Positions 49,792 to 61,869 are shown, counted from the first letter of the stretch. The stretch is DNA of 64,000 nucleotides from Membranipora membranacea (GCA_914767715.1 OU612069.1:19711387-19775386), one strand, 5' to 3'. The notes: a model not told the origin generated them from the sequence alone. Numbers and translations: made by a program.

Positions 49792-49910
49792 AGGCATCTG
49801 GAGTTACAACTACAAGCATGTCCAGTATCAACCACCCCCTTTCCCTTTCCGAGGGAAAGGGGGTGGTTGATACTGGACATGCTTGTAACTCCAGATGCCT
49901 ATGGTTATAA
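49792..49910. repeat. Palindrome with about 60-bp arms, almost no loop
   Basis: TATAACCATAGGCATCTGGA at 49793 onward mirrors the right arm, which ends TCCAGATGCCTATGGTTATA. The centre is CCCTTTCCGAGGGAAAGG. The left arm has an extra ACTACA insertion. Confidence 0.9.
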
Positions 49911-50520
49911 GCATGTATACTTTGCCATAGCCTGTCTTGACAAGCTTTTTTCGGCGCCCACCCTCAAACAAAGCTTTTCAAGACAGGCTAACTTTGCCAA
50001 TGGACATCGGATTGGCAAAGTATACAATTACATGCTTGTAAGTTCTCCAGATGCCGATAGTCCCATGGTGCCCCTGGCCTGGGACTTACTTGCAAGCCTT
50101 ATTTTACATTATATATATAAGCCTAGGTAGAAACTCAAGTCCATAATCTTGTCAAGGTCTTGGTTGGTTTGGTGCGTTCAAACTAAACTTTTTACTTCAA
50201 CTTGATCCAACCCCCTGTGTCACATGGCACACAACACATTAACCCTGGGTTGTGATGAGTTGTGTGTGGATGTTACGGCCCTCGGGACATGGGACCTGCA
50301 CGTGGTTGCATTAAACTCACTCACCGTACAAAAGCACAACAATGAGTGAATTTAATTAATATTAATTCGATATAAAAATGCCATTTATTTGTACTCATTT
50401 GAAACAACATGTGCTGTGCTTCAAAGGCTTCCTTGGTCAGTAGATCGTCTAACGCTCAGTTAATTCCTCCTACATTGGTTGTTGGGGAATCAATGGGGAC
50501 ATATCCTTAAAGAGGTAGGA

Positions 50521-51146
50521 ATCGAATGGGGTGCACGGAGATTAATCATGTGAAGTGGCAGGCAAGACCATTGGCTGATCAAAGTAATTAGAGGCGGAGA
50601 ATGGCCTTGGTCTCCGCCTCTAACAGCCAGTCCACGTTGCGTTCTCAAGCGGTCAAGTGTGTTATATAAGAAATTGTGATTCGCGGACACCCATAAATAA
50701 AGTTGAAAAGAAGCTATGATATAGCTATTGTTGTGTTGGCTCATCACACTTGGGATTATAGGGTTTAATTACAACGGTCAATTTCAATCTTGACAACGGT
50801 ATCTAGGCAACCTCTAAAACCATTAATCATAACGTCAAAATTGACCAATAAGAGCTCGTATATTTTGAAGCGGATGATTTGAAATCATCGGAACTGGGCA
50901 ATTTCGTATGACATCAGTCATATTTTCACCACTTTCCAATGCCATTATTGGAATGAAAATTTATTGGGCATGTGTATCACACAACTCCGCATCAGCTTGT
51001 TTGATTCCCATTAAAATTAATTCACTGCTTCTCCTCTTAATTCCGAAAAAGCAGGAGGAATTTGAATGCTGCTAACCCCATTTGAATTTGATATGGCTGG
51101 GTGATCGCTTTACATTGACTGGCCCTTATATACCGGTCGAGGCACT
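50521..51146. mobile_element. 626-bp element inserted at TTAA
   Basis: TTAA flanks both ends (50517-50520 and 51147-51150). The left arm is continuous at the matching place (about 35055, GGATATGTCCCC joined to the CATTGTCCGTG side), so it is an empty site. TTAA duplication is the mark of piggyBac-type transposition, though the ends (AGAGGTAGG and its partner AGTGCCTCG) share only a few bases. It includes a strong hairpin (TTAGAGGCGGAGA / TCTCCGCCTCTAA, 50588-50624). Confidence 0.8.
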
Positions 51147-54057
51147 TTAAGCATTGTCCGTGTCGTAATTGATTTCGTACTCGACCACAGAAATATCAAT
51201 GGTCGATGGAATTCTCAAAATTTGTTTGCTCCTGTAATTGCTATAGCTATGTATGGGCATAATAACACTACACTACACTGCTGTTGCCAGCTAAAAAGTA
51301 CCGATGTTTTTCCCCTAGCTTACTTGTTGGTTTGATCAAGCACAGTTGCTGTAGCCTACATTAGAAGGTGTGATAAAAAAGTTCTTGTTATGATATGCAT
51401 ACAAATTCACTTCATATCACACCAAAATTGAGCTTTGGTTTGTTTATGCCATATGGCTAAATGAAAAAAAAAGATTTTTCAAACTAACATAATCATATAC
51501 TATACACCCCTCCTTCTTATGATCTCCACTTTAGAAAGCTGAAAGTAGTGAGGCTTGGTGGTTCTTAGAAATGTACATGTAGTTGTATTCAGATTACTAG
51601 AAATTTGTCAATTTATCCATAGTATTGCTTCTGAATGTATTAGCCTACTACTGAAGATCATAACCCACATTGCATTGAAAGAATATGCAGAAAAAAAAAT
51701 GTACAGTATGGATATTACCTGGGCCTGTAAGTGCATGATATTTGCTTGTTGCAGGAAAAAAAAGGTTTTTTTCTCTTACTGGCGATGGTTTTACTGTGAG
51801 AAGAGCGATTGGTGGTCTTCATACTCATTTCTATTCATTGAGAACTGCCACTGAGACAAAGATCAATGTGAGTAGGCTACCTCTAGTCTTTTAGGAAAAT
51901 CAAGTCTAGATGACAAAGATGTATGTGGACTTTTCATTTTTCCCATAAGATTACTTCAGCATATTTCAGACCCTGTGTAAAAAAAAATGCTTTAGATGAT
52001 TTGTTTGCTGAGTTGTCTGCTCACACTCATTGAGAAGGTAACTTTGAATAGAATTTAACGCTAGCTTTATGTTAGCAGTGAGAGTGCAAGCAGGGTGATG
52101 GTGGTGCGATCCCCTTCGCCTATAGATAGGTCATGAGGCTGGAAGTCCACCCATTTAAACCTGACTAAATTTTGCTCCACATCATTCAGATGTTATAACT
52201 AAGTTTCATAGACCAGCACGCTAGACAGTGCACCGTTGGGAATAAAAATAACACTTGGGCCATATGCCTACACTGCACAGCTTAGTGTTAATGTACTTAC
52301 CGCCTCTTTCTTCATTAAAGCTGATGAATTGGTCATGGAGATTCTTGGTTTTGGCCCACAGAATTATTTATTAGACAGCTTATAGTGCATTAATCCCAAT
52401 AGTATTTTTTTTTAAATGGATAACCATTAAGTGAAATACTTGCACTACATAAAAAGCGGCCTTCTTGCAGCTCTTTGCCTTGAAAATATAAAATTATCTC
52501 TAAACACATTGCTGAGAAGTAGCATGTTTGGTTGCACTGATTTTCCATGTACAATTGAAGTAATTTAGTGCAACTTTTGAAATGAGGTTGAAGACCACTT
52601 GCCATTTTAGATGTGTGGTAGCGAAGATGTCAGATGTTCACTGGTTACTCACAGGAAATGCCACTGTTTCGTTTGCAGTAGTTTTGCAGCACTATACATT
52701 ATGCCTGTCTTATCAATGAGGGAGTTCATTGGTCTAAGAAGCAAAAGCCATTGTAAGTTGACCTAGTCATAAAACTTAAAAAATTGCGGAATAATGTGAA
52801 AAAAGCTTGAGTTGCTAGGTGGTAAGGTAATTAGTGTCAAATTATGACATGATTATGACATTTTATGTTTAAAATCAGCAGTTATTCATTTTTTCCCATT
52901 GTGCTCCAGTAATTCAATTTGATTCATCAATTGCGGAACAACTAATATATCTGTATCCTCATCATTGATCAGTTTGTCAAACGATGTCCAATTGCTTGTA
53001 TCTTACCTCAAAAATCCATCGCAGGCATTTTTTTGAAGTAGCTTGGCAATGATTTTGTTTGTTATTGGCACTTGTAGAACTGAGTGTCACAAAAAGTTAA
53101 TTCGATCTGTGAGTTAATACAGGTCGATTACTTTCATCATACCATGCAAGGGCAATGCTGCATGTGTGATCATGACTATCCAAAGAGTGGGATACATGGG
53201 AAAGAGACTTTATGTTAAGGTATTTTTGATAACTTTTGGCATTACATGCTGCGAGTGATATGTTCTAGACCTATCTCAGTTGCCTCATAATCCCTGAATG
53301 ATCACAAGGTGGGAGTATGTGTTGATCATACCACTTGCCTCGTGTTTAAGACACTTCTGACGACAGAATTAGGCTGTAAACAGAGGGCTATCAGCAAGTT
53401 GTTCTTTATAAAACTTCACTGCAAACCTCAAATAGATGAGTGCCCTACCCGCTGGTCCATTTATATCTTAAAAACTCCTAACAATACATAGAAAAATGCA
53501 ACCATGTTGAAGTGAGGAACAATTACAATCATTAATATACTTCTTTATTCTGTTCTCGAGAGTGCCCGTGCAAAACTTTCCTGATCACTGCTACACCGAG
53601 AATGAGCCCACAGCTTTGGTCGAACCCTCTTATATACGTCGCGTTGCTGGAGGCGGGATTTTACTGAGCACCTGTTGCTACCTATTTTTCTGTTATTCCT
53701 GTACTATGGCTTGTCCCCCATATGCGCCTCGATAAAAAAAATTAATCATTGTTCTACAACCACGTACATGGAACCAAAACGAGCAAAACTCCTCTTGGGT
53801 AGTTCAAAAGAACCTATCCTCTTCAAACACGGTTTTTTTGTGCTCTTAGGTAGAGAGGATATACACCCCTAAGAGGTTAGGGGCTAGAAATTTACTTCAA
53901 TGTGACTTAAATCCAGCTTCAGCAGTACCGATTGCATGGGGTGAAAATTTGTTTTGAGTAACGTAACAGACTATCTGTAGAAATTCACATCACATGTACC
54001 CTCCCTGCTGCCACAAAATTACACTTCCTTACATTCTAGGGTCGGAGTAAACAAACC

Positions 54058-54256
54058 ACTAATGTGTTTAACAGGCAGTAACAATGGTTCCCCATTTTAT
54101 AGAAGAGGTATACACCTGATGGGTGCTGGGGGCTGGAACAATCAATCTTGAAAGCTCCCCCAACGGGATTTGAACTCGCAAATCCTGCGGCACCAATCGC
54201 CTGGCAGTGAATAGCAAGCGCGCTAACCGATTGCACCATTTCACCGTCCCCACAAA
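54058..54256 (-). mobile_element. tRNA-derived SINE, right-arm copy
   Basis: On the minus strand: GGGGACGGTGAAATGG, complete A-box-like GTGCAATCGGTTAGCGCGC, B box GAGTTCAAATCCC, then the same tail as the left copy. Being the complete version, it shows what the left copy has lost. Confidence 0.75.
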
Positions 54257-55169
54257 TTTTATATTTCATTTTTTTATTTCAGATGTTTTCCAGACTCCTT
54301 GCTCAGGTTTGCAGTATTAGTATACTGATGTTATGCAGCATGTTTATTCATTATGGTGAAGAACTGTGTACAATAAGGTCAGTGATATATATATATATAT
54401 GTATATATTGAGACATATGTTGAATCAAACCACATCATTGTTCAATACTTCAGAATCCTACTTTCAAATTTATCTGATAATTTTTAGTCATACTACTGCC
54501 GGTCAGGGACTTGCATTATACAGGCCCGTGGCAGCAAATATTATTTTACATATATTCTGTCCTACTTTCAATTTTATAACTGCGAGACCCTTGGGCTTGA
54601 TGAGTATAATGTGCATAAAAACATGTTTCAATACCTCCAAAATCGCTAGGCATCTCACAACTGGGTGTGAAGAGATACATGTGGTGCGGGACCAAAAGTG
54701 ACTAGGAAGCTAGCATGTCAAACAAACAGTTCCAATATTGGAAGCTGATCTTGAGAAAAGACTGCCAATCTTGCCATGACATGCTAGAAGTTGATCGCTC
54801 TTTTCCAAAAGACTTACCTGCCTACAAGGATGGTCTGTGTGTATCTGTGTATATGATACTGTGACAGGATATTTTGTCCGATTGGAGGCATATGCCCTAG
54901 TTGTAGGTAAAAGATATGAAATAAATGCTGAAACATTAGACCTTTAGAGACCCGCACAATGATCAACCATCAGCTTTTAGCTAAGTGGTGGTCAAAGCAG
55001 TTTCAATATCATTAGGGAAGAAGCTGCGGTCTGTTTGTGTCTGTCTCATCAGGGAGTCTCCTTTTCGGCAGGGAGGACGGGTGGGATACCCTCCCTGCTC
55101 CCTGTCTTTTTTCACTTCAAATTGAGACAAATCATAGAGTTGTTCTCTCTTTGACATGTTAGTTCATTG

Positions 55170-55515
55170 CTGCCACACAGCCAAATGTGTGCTTATAGAA
55201 TTCTGTATAGCTCAAAACTAATAAAATGAGGCTGCAATCTCAGCATTGTCACCTAATGAGCAAATAATTTGCACAAACTGATCGTCAAAATTAGGGTATG
55301 AAATTAATTATCTACCGGCACGGGTGACATACTTCCCGTCTTACTAGTGCATACTGTACACATCATAAGCTGGTGCGTAGATTTCATGCCCTGATTTTGA
55401 AGATCAGTTTGTGCAAATTATTTGCCCATTAGGTGACAATTATGTGATTTATATCTCAATTGATTATCTTGGAGCTATGCAGAATTCAATGAGCACAAAT
55501 TTGAATGAGTGGCAG
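55170..55515. mobile_element. 346-bp foldback element, right arm only
   Basis: It begins CTGCCACACAGCC and ends GTGGCAG; arms mirror each other over most of the length (CACCTAATGAGCAAATAATT facing AATTATTTGCCCATTAGGTG; GAATTCTGTATAGCT facing AGCTATGCAGAATTC). The left arm at about 30285-30320 has no such insertion. Confidence 0.85.
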
Positions 55516-56391
55516 CAGTAGTTTAAGTTGCCTCCCCCCCCCCCCCGGTCTGCTCAGCTGAAAGTTGGCATTTTTATCTTTTCTTCTAGGGATGCATCTA
55601 CCAAGTTCTGTGATTGCTGAGAATAACTCTTGCTATGGACTGAAGCTGCCTCATGATCGATAGATTCTAGTCCATCTTGTGCAGAAGGTCACAACAGACT
55701 CTCCAATCAACATGAATTGTGTCTTCGAGCCGAAAGACACAGCCATCAAGCTGGTACTAGCTGGTACCTTCGTAGAAATGATAGAAAGCTTTTCAAAGTA
55801 AATGTAGTCTATCGATAAATTTCAGATTGTGAAATGTCAAACTTTTCCTCCTGCCAAAATTCAACTCATCTAATGTAGGTCAGTTTTATTTCATAAACAC
55901 CACAGTGAATCAAGGTTTAATCTTGCTAAATACAAAGTTACAGATGTATGTATGCTTATAAACTACCCCTGATTTTAGTAAAACATTGGCTGATATTACG
56001 CATCTACACTATCAATACCTGAAACAATGAATTGTTTTATAAATATCTACCAACTACATTGTTGGACTCACTTGTGCTTTTATACAGGCTGATCAATATG
56101 ATTATTGTGTGGCTTATGAAAATAAAATGTATAATTACTCAGTCTCATCACGCAATCTTGACTATGTGCTTAGATATTATAAGTTATAATTAGTTCATTT
56201 GCACTTCAATAGAGCAGAATGAAAAACCAAAAACACTGTTATGAATTGTTGTGACAAGGACCACCCTGCCTTTCCCGGAAAAGTTCTTTGGTGTCAAAGT
56301 GGGTGGCTATGCTCTACTGTATACGGTTCTGCTATGAAGGACTTGATAACCAATAGACTGATCTACATGTTTTCACAGATGTTTTCCTATG

Positions 56392-56507
56392 TTCCGCATT
56401 TTAGTCAATCCCACACAGGATTGACTAAAATGCGGAAATACGCACTAAATTTCCGCAGCACGCACGTGAATTCACGTGATCACGGATTTCCGCATTATAG
56501 TGAACCC
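56392..56507. mobile_element. AATGCGGAAAT-family MITE at the outer edge of the right arm
   Basis: TTCCGCATTTTAGTCAATCC, then ATTGACTAAAATGCGGAAAT, then ATTTCCGCATTATAGTGAAC: the inverse of the unit at 19858-19960, including CACGTGAATTCACGTGATCA. It directly touches the end of the large arm. Confidence 0.75.
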
Positions 56508-56659
56508 GGGCCCTTGCATATGTATGTGTATAATTAATAAATAAATATGTATTGTGCGTCTGGAATACTTTCCCATGCACAACAACATTTTCATGTACCA
56601 ATCCAATCTTATCGCCTGTTGATTGTTAAAATAACCAAACCAAAACAAGTTGATTCTGT

Positions 56660-57240
56660 GTTGATAAATCAAGTGGAGGCCAGCTGTGGACGCCATCACC
56701 GGGCTTAGGGAAGTTGGCGTCTCCACATCTAGTCTGATCACATTCTATAGATCGAGGATTCTGTCAGTGAACTCATACGCGGCTCCAAGTTGGTTTCCAT
56801 ACTTGTCAAAAGGGGACAAGGAGAGACTTGAAGGGCTTGAGAAATTATGCCTTAAGTGTTGTCCGTAAATCTTGCCATATATGTAGAATGTCATGATGAG
56901 CGGCTTGCGGCATTGAATTTAACAGAACATTTGATGCCCCAACTATTGTATTGTATTGTATGTGTATTTTGAACCATCTATCATTGCAATAACCATCACA
57001 TTAGGCTTATGAGTTGTTGTGTCTCATAAGAAACTGATAAAGCTGTTCTTTCTCTTCTCAGTCCTACACTTTTCAGCTCTATTAATCATAGGTCTGCAAG
57101 AGGATGTTCTACAAGTGTTGAATCTTATACGACTAAAAAACCGATGGCTCGGATTGTTGCTAATCTTTTTAAAATAATTTTGTGAGATAGAAAATAAAAA
57201 TTCATTGACAGTAGTCAAGTTTAGAAGTGATAACCGTTCT
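56660..57240 (+). pseudogene. 3' end of a LINE (non-LTR retrotransposon) ORF2
   Basis: The frame at 56686-56868 reads GLREVGVSTSSLITFYRSRI, then LSVNSYAAPSWFPYLSKGDKERLEGLEKLCLK, the classic end of a LINE reverse transcriptase. After stops and shifts, about 57075-57175 reads SINHRSARGCSTSVESYTTK and ..ARIVANLF, like the C-terminal tail of the same ORF. It is 5' truncated and broken. Confidence 0.7.
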
Positions 57241-57543
57241 TCATAACATTCAATATCAGTATAAATAATCTTAGTGGCTGTCTTTTGGCAGTGTTTGAGA
57301 ATAAACTATGTCCATAATGTAGCAGAGCACATCAGCCATCCATTTCACCATTACCTACATTCAAACCCTTTCACATGACAAAACCCCGGCCCTCCCTTAA
57401 TTCAACACAGCTCTTTGCGGAAAAAGCCTTTTTTTATAAATACACCTAACTACATCAATACCTTTTTTCTTATTGTTTCTTTTTTTGTTGTTGTTTACAA
57501 ATACAATGGTCATATTTGCTCCTTGAATTGATCGGTGTTAAAT

Positions 57544-58124
57544 ATCATATATCAAAATTTCAAACTAAAAAAACCAAGAAGCATAGAAAAAGAAATCATA
57601 ATTAAATAATAAATTACATAGCGAAAAATACTATTGCTGTTCGAAGCGCTTCTATAGTCCTTATTATATGTTGTGCAGTAGCGTCCGGATTGACAATCTA
57701 TCACAAATTCATTTGTAAACTGACATTTATCATGTATATATCTGAGAGAGAGGGTCTTACGTTGATTAGTCATCAGAGTGTTAATGGCGTAGAGAGGTGA
57801 GAACAATGCTCGATATCAGCTATAACATCACATTTAATCAGTAAATGACCTTTGTGGTTGCCAATGTTTGATGACTGAATTGGAGTAATCATTTGCTTGT
57901 TTGAGGACAAAAGTGACAAATGCACACAACATGACACCATGTGCGAAATGTAACAAAACTCTGCACAAAATGTGACAACGTGCAAAACCCAACAACAATA
58001 CAAAATTCCTTAACTATTTATCGCTTTCTGTTGCCATCATCGCTAGAAAATTGGAGTATGTGACGAGCCACATGACTGTCAAAGATATTACAGCAATCGG
58101 ATAGCCTTGCCCCAGTAATTTCAC
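57544..58124 (-). other. Two candidate last exons encoding membrane segments, minus strand
   Basis: Exon 58124-58014 has acceptor TTATTGCAG, phase 0, and 36 codons (VKLLGQGYPIAVISLTVMWL.. ending ATESDK) before TAG. Exon 57741 down to about 57552 has acceptor CTCTCTCTCAG, phase 1, reads IHDKCQFTNEFVIDCQSGRY and ends with a hydrophobic stretch (YYLIMISFSMLLGFF) before a stop. They could be alternative 3' ends of one gene whose 5' exons lie to the right, or chance. No upstream exon was found, and no family was recognised. Confidence 0.35.
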
Positions 58125-58607
58125 CTGCAATAACACGCAAAAAATATATCTGCTACTCAATGCTAATGTTGAAGTTAATATGTTAAGAGAATTATGACTA
58201 GTCATCAAAAAGATTTTGTTTTGACTTTTGAGCTGCTGAAAATATCTTAAGATATCCAAAATACACAACGCTGCTATGTTATAGACAGCAAAATGTGTGG
58301 TGTAATCTTACTATGTATATTTTATCATAAAAGCGATACTGTATGTCCACCACAAAATCAATGAAGAGGTTCATTGATCAAGAGTCAACATAATAGCAGC
58401 TGTTACCAAAGTGAAACTGATACATGTGTGTAACTATCCTAGGCTAACTCTCTTCTGTAGGGGGTTTGTAACCCCACCCCAAACAGCCTCCCAAGGCTGT
58501 GTAAATATTCCTCACTTTACCTTTAACTATGAATACCTTCAAGGATTGGTTGGGTCATTTTCATATATGGGTGTGATTGGTTGTTTTCATACTCAGGTCA
58601 TTTTCAT

Positions 58608-59343
58608 CATTCTGCGCATGCTCAGCTCTGGGCATGAGCTGATCTCTGCAAAATTGAGTCTCGGAATTCCGAAGCCATCTGATTGGCTACCTGCTCTGGT
58701 GACATACTTCCCAAAGCGTGTGGATTTGTTATCAACAGTTATCCTCTCTTGTCATTATTAGCTGATTTTGATTGACAGTTTATGCAGGGGGTATCCCATT
58801 TCCCCTTTCCAAAGTTGCAATCAGAACCCAAACTAAACTCATTTTTCTTGCACATGCGCAAATTCAAGTCACGCATGATGCATACTTAGCCTTACGACAC
58901 CTGCTTTGTGGTAATGATAGCCTAGTTTATCAGTGATCTACATGATTCTGCGCATGCTCAGCTCTGGGCATGAGCTGATCTCTGCAAAATTGAGTCTCGG
59001 AATTCCGAAGCCATCTGATTGGCCACCTGCTCTGGTGACATACTCCCCAAAGCGTGCGGACTTGTTGTTTATAGTTATCCTCTCTTGTCTTTATTAGCTG
59101 CTTTTGATTGACAGTTTATGCAGGGGGTCTCCCATTTCCCCCTTCCAAAGTTGCAATCAGAACCCAAACTAAACTCATTTTTCTTGCACATGCGCAAATT
59201 CAAGTCACGCATGATGCATACTTAGCCTTACGACACCTGCTTTGTGGTAATGATAGCCTAGTTTATCAGTGATCTACATCCCAGTCAGATCACGAGAGTC
59301 AGTATGGATCTACATACCCAGTCAGATCACGAGAGTCAGTATG
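58608..59343. mobile_element. Tandem pair of the 364-bp element
   Basis: Two copies, about 336 bp apart, of the element at 32459-32822 (TTCTGCGCATGCTCAGCTCT starts both). The second ends with a duplicated tail: CCCAGTCAGATCACGAGAGT twice, separated by ATGGATCTACATA. The flanks CATTTTCAT and CATTTTGCA are a possible, imperfect 9-bp duplication of the whole array. Confidence 0.8.
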
Positions 59344-59499
59344 CATTTTGCATTGACTTGGCATTAAACTGCAACTGTTTATCAAAATATAACTGGGTAG
59401 CAAATTTTTAATGCAGTGTAGTGTTTCTAACCCAGAAAGCTGATTGTATCATATATCATAAATCATCAACTTGTAATTGACGTATTGACATATTTATAG

Positions 59500-61869
59500 G
59501 AAATATCAATACCTGAGCCTGAGGGGAATGATGAACCTTGACCCGATACCTAGTGTTTCAAATGTGAGTTGCTATCTAGCTAAGTTATAGTCTACTGTAT
59601 CTAAGTATTTTTGAAAGATATGTTATTGCGTGATAACCGACACTGCTACCGGGCAGCACTTTACACTTATGCCTACAAGCAAGTGAATTACACACTTCAT
59701 CCACCCAATCCCCTATGTAAACTGATGTGTGATAGCATTGTTAACATCTGATGGCTAAAGCTGTAGCTCCACGTAACGATGTAAACACAGGCCGATGGCA
59801 TGTCTAGACATGCTCAGCCGATCTCACACTGCTACACAGGCCTATGAGTTAGTACTCGATGGTCTAGTGAGTCATAGTGGGGTAATAAATCAGGTGCCTA
59901 GATTGACCAATGAACTCCCTCAGTTCAATCGATTGACCAATCATATTTAATGGGTGTGTTAACAAATGACCGGATATAGATGTCATATTAAATCCGGGTC
60001 TTTGTCACTTTGAATCTTCACCAAATAAAATTTTAGTCTTCTGTAAAATTGATTTTCCTATGCTATACTATGGATGTCATGTCAGGAAAGCTTCCATTTC
60101 CAAGTGATACAGCTATTACCTTCCATATTTTCACTACAGCACCACTCCTATCTTTGTAGTTATGGTCTTTTTTATCATAAATAGGAGGATGTGATTTTAC
60201 TACAGATATTATCAACTCCTCCATTTTTGATAGCCTGTCACGATTTGATAGATGACGTGTTTAACCGCGTAATTATTGAAGCAAGCAATCAACAACCAAT
60301 CAGCATAGAGGATCGTCCAGATCACTCTGGCAAAAGACCAACAAGTTTGATGTCCACTTAACACGAGTAATCACTCGTGCAGATCCACCGATTAACCACT
60401 CGTGACCCCAAATCGATGTAAAAATCGTGTCATGTAGCCATAGCCTAAGTGTCTCGCTACCTCAACACTCGACTCTGTATTCAAATCCAAAATCAGTATT
60501 GGATGGTCAATTGTTACAGTATTGTTGATTATTTATTTCAAAGGTTAGTTTATGGGAACCTTCAGATATTGTTGATGGATCTGATGATGTGACCCTACAG
60601 CCAAGTCTCTCGAATGTAAGTTTTCTTCTACACCACCAATTCATTGTGATACAGATTGTCATATTTTAGTTGCGTCTGTACTCCTAAGGGTGACGATGTG
60701 GAGTATAAATCCTTGTGTGTACTTCCTTGTATTAACACAGACAACAGACAACTCACTATTTAATTTGCTCCCTATCTGTAGATCAAAGTTCATGAACCTC
60801 TACCTACTTCCACCAATGCAATACTTGATCAGAATGCCCTGGACTCACTCATCAGCCAATATACTAACCATATACAGACTACTCGGAGACAGATGGCACA
60901 TCAACACCGATTCTTTCAGAAGAATAGCGGTATGAAGCTAACTAGCTTTATTGAGTGTAGCTGTGACTGGAGCTCCAAATAAGAAATCATGGTAAATCTA
61001 AGCTTTATATGGTCTATCAATGTCAAAATAATGGATATCTGAGTCTGAGAAACCCCTTGCAATGATGTGACATGTATCATGATGAAGCACACATAATTTT
61101 TTTGGAGTTGTCTAGTAGTTTCTACAGACAAGACGACTCCATAACCACTCGAGCTGGTTTTATATTGCGTTGATGTGCTATCCATTCAATCGCTGCTGTA
61201 TGCTTAGCTATCCTAACCTCAAGCAGTCTTTATATTCACCACCCATAGTAATCTCTGTTATGACCTTAGTCTGCAGCTAAACCCTCACATCTATATGCTA
61301 CCATTTCTTGCTTGCCACCATAACAATCTTAAATACTTTATAAAACGCTGCTTTTATGCTCTACGGTCACTTTATCTATCAGCTACCTGCAGTGGCTGTA
61401 GTCAAGTAATGTACTGTTGCTTTAATTGACTTGACTCAAACATTTTGACTTGACAAATGTTCTGGTTGGTGGTTGTGACTTTTACCGCTTGCTGCTGCTA
61501 TCATGTCTCTCACTCATGATTACACATGTTGCTTCATGATTCGTCATCACGTGGATGGGAGCAACACCCATGAAGGGTTCTACAATTAGAATTGACCCTG
61601 AGGCCAGGACCAACGTAGTTTTTACCATTCTTACTGCTTTGAAAATCTGTTCCGCATGCATGCTAACCTGCTTTTCATCTATAATGCACTACAGCTACAC
61701 CTCTGATTTATGATTCACATCCCGTAAATTCTCTCTCACACCCGAACCTTCAACTGTACATATTATCTCTTACTGTCTGTGTTGCTCATACAGACTATTT
61801 TTCTAACTTATCAGAATCAATCCTTTATTTTTGTTAATAGAGAATGAACAGCTCCTATATTTTGGATAA
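59500..61869 (+). CDS. Partial unrecognised gene, four or five exons
   Basis: Exons with GT-AG borders and matching phases: 59500-59563 (enters phase 2; KYQYLSLRGMMNLDPIPSVS), 60185-60268 (EDVILLQILSTPPFLIACHD, donor GTAATT is weak), 60544-60615 (VSLWEPSDIVDGSDDVTLQP) and 60782-60929 (LDQNALDSLISQYTNHIQTT, helical). A possible last exon, 61841-61869, adds ENEQLLYFG and a stop, with AATAAA-like sequence at about 61933. Together about 130 residues. The entry phase means either an upstream exon I could not find or a start at the internal ATG pair. The second exon would also stay open to a stop at 60361 if its donor is not used. The pattern of a proline-rich region then a helix with L..Y..H recalls BORC complex subunit 5, but too weakly to name it. 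Confidence 0.55.

Larger units (their letters stand above)
49920..56394. repeat. Right arm of the giant inverted repeat (about 6.5 kb)
   Basis: Inverse of 29431-35639 (see that entry for matching pairs). It runs from TTTGCCATAGCCTGTC at the inner edge to ATGTTTTCACAGATG...TATGTTC at the outer edge, where an AATGCGGAAAT-family MITE abuts. Right-arm-only segments are the TTAA element (50521-51146), the foldback element (55170-55515) and an unmatched stretch at about 53330-53780. Confidence 0.9.

Noticed and set aside
60782-60929. Naming the 59.5-61.9 kb gene as BORCS5
   Set aside because: Only a loose pattern (proline-rich then L..Y..H helix) is shared; not enough to assign a symbol.
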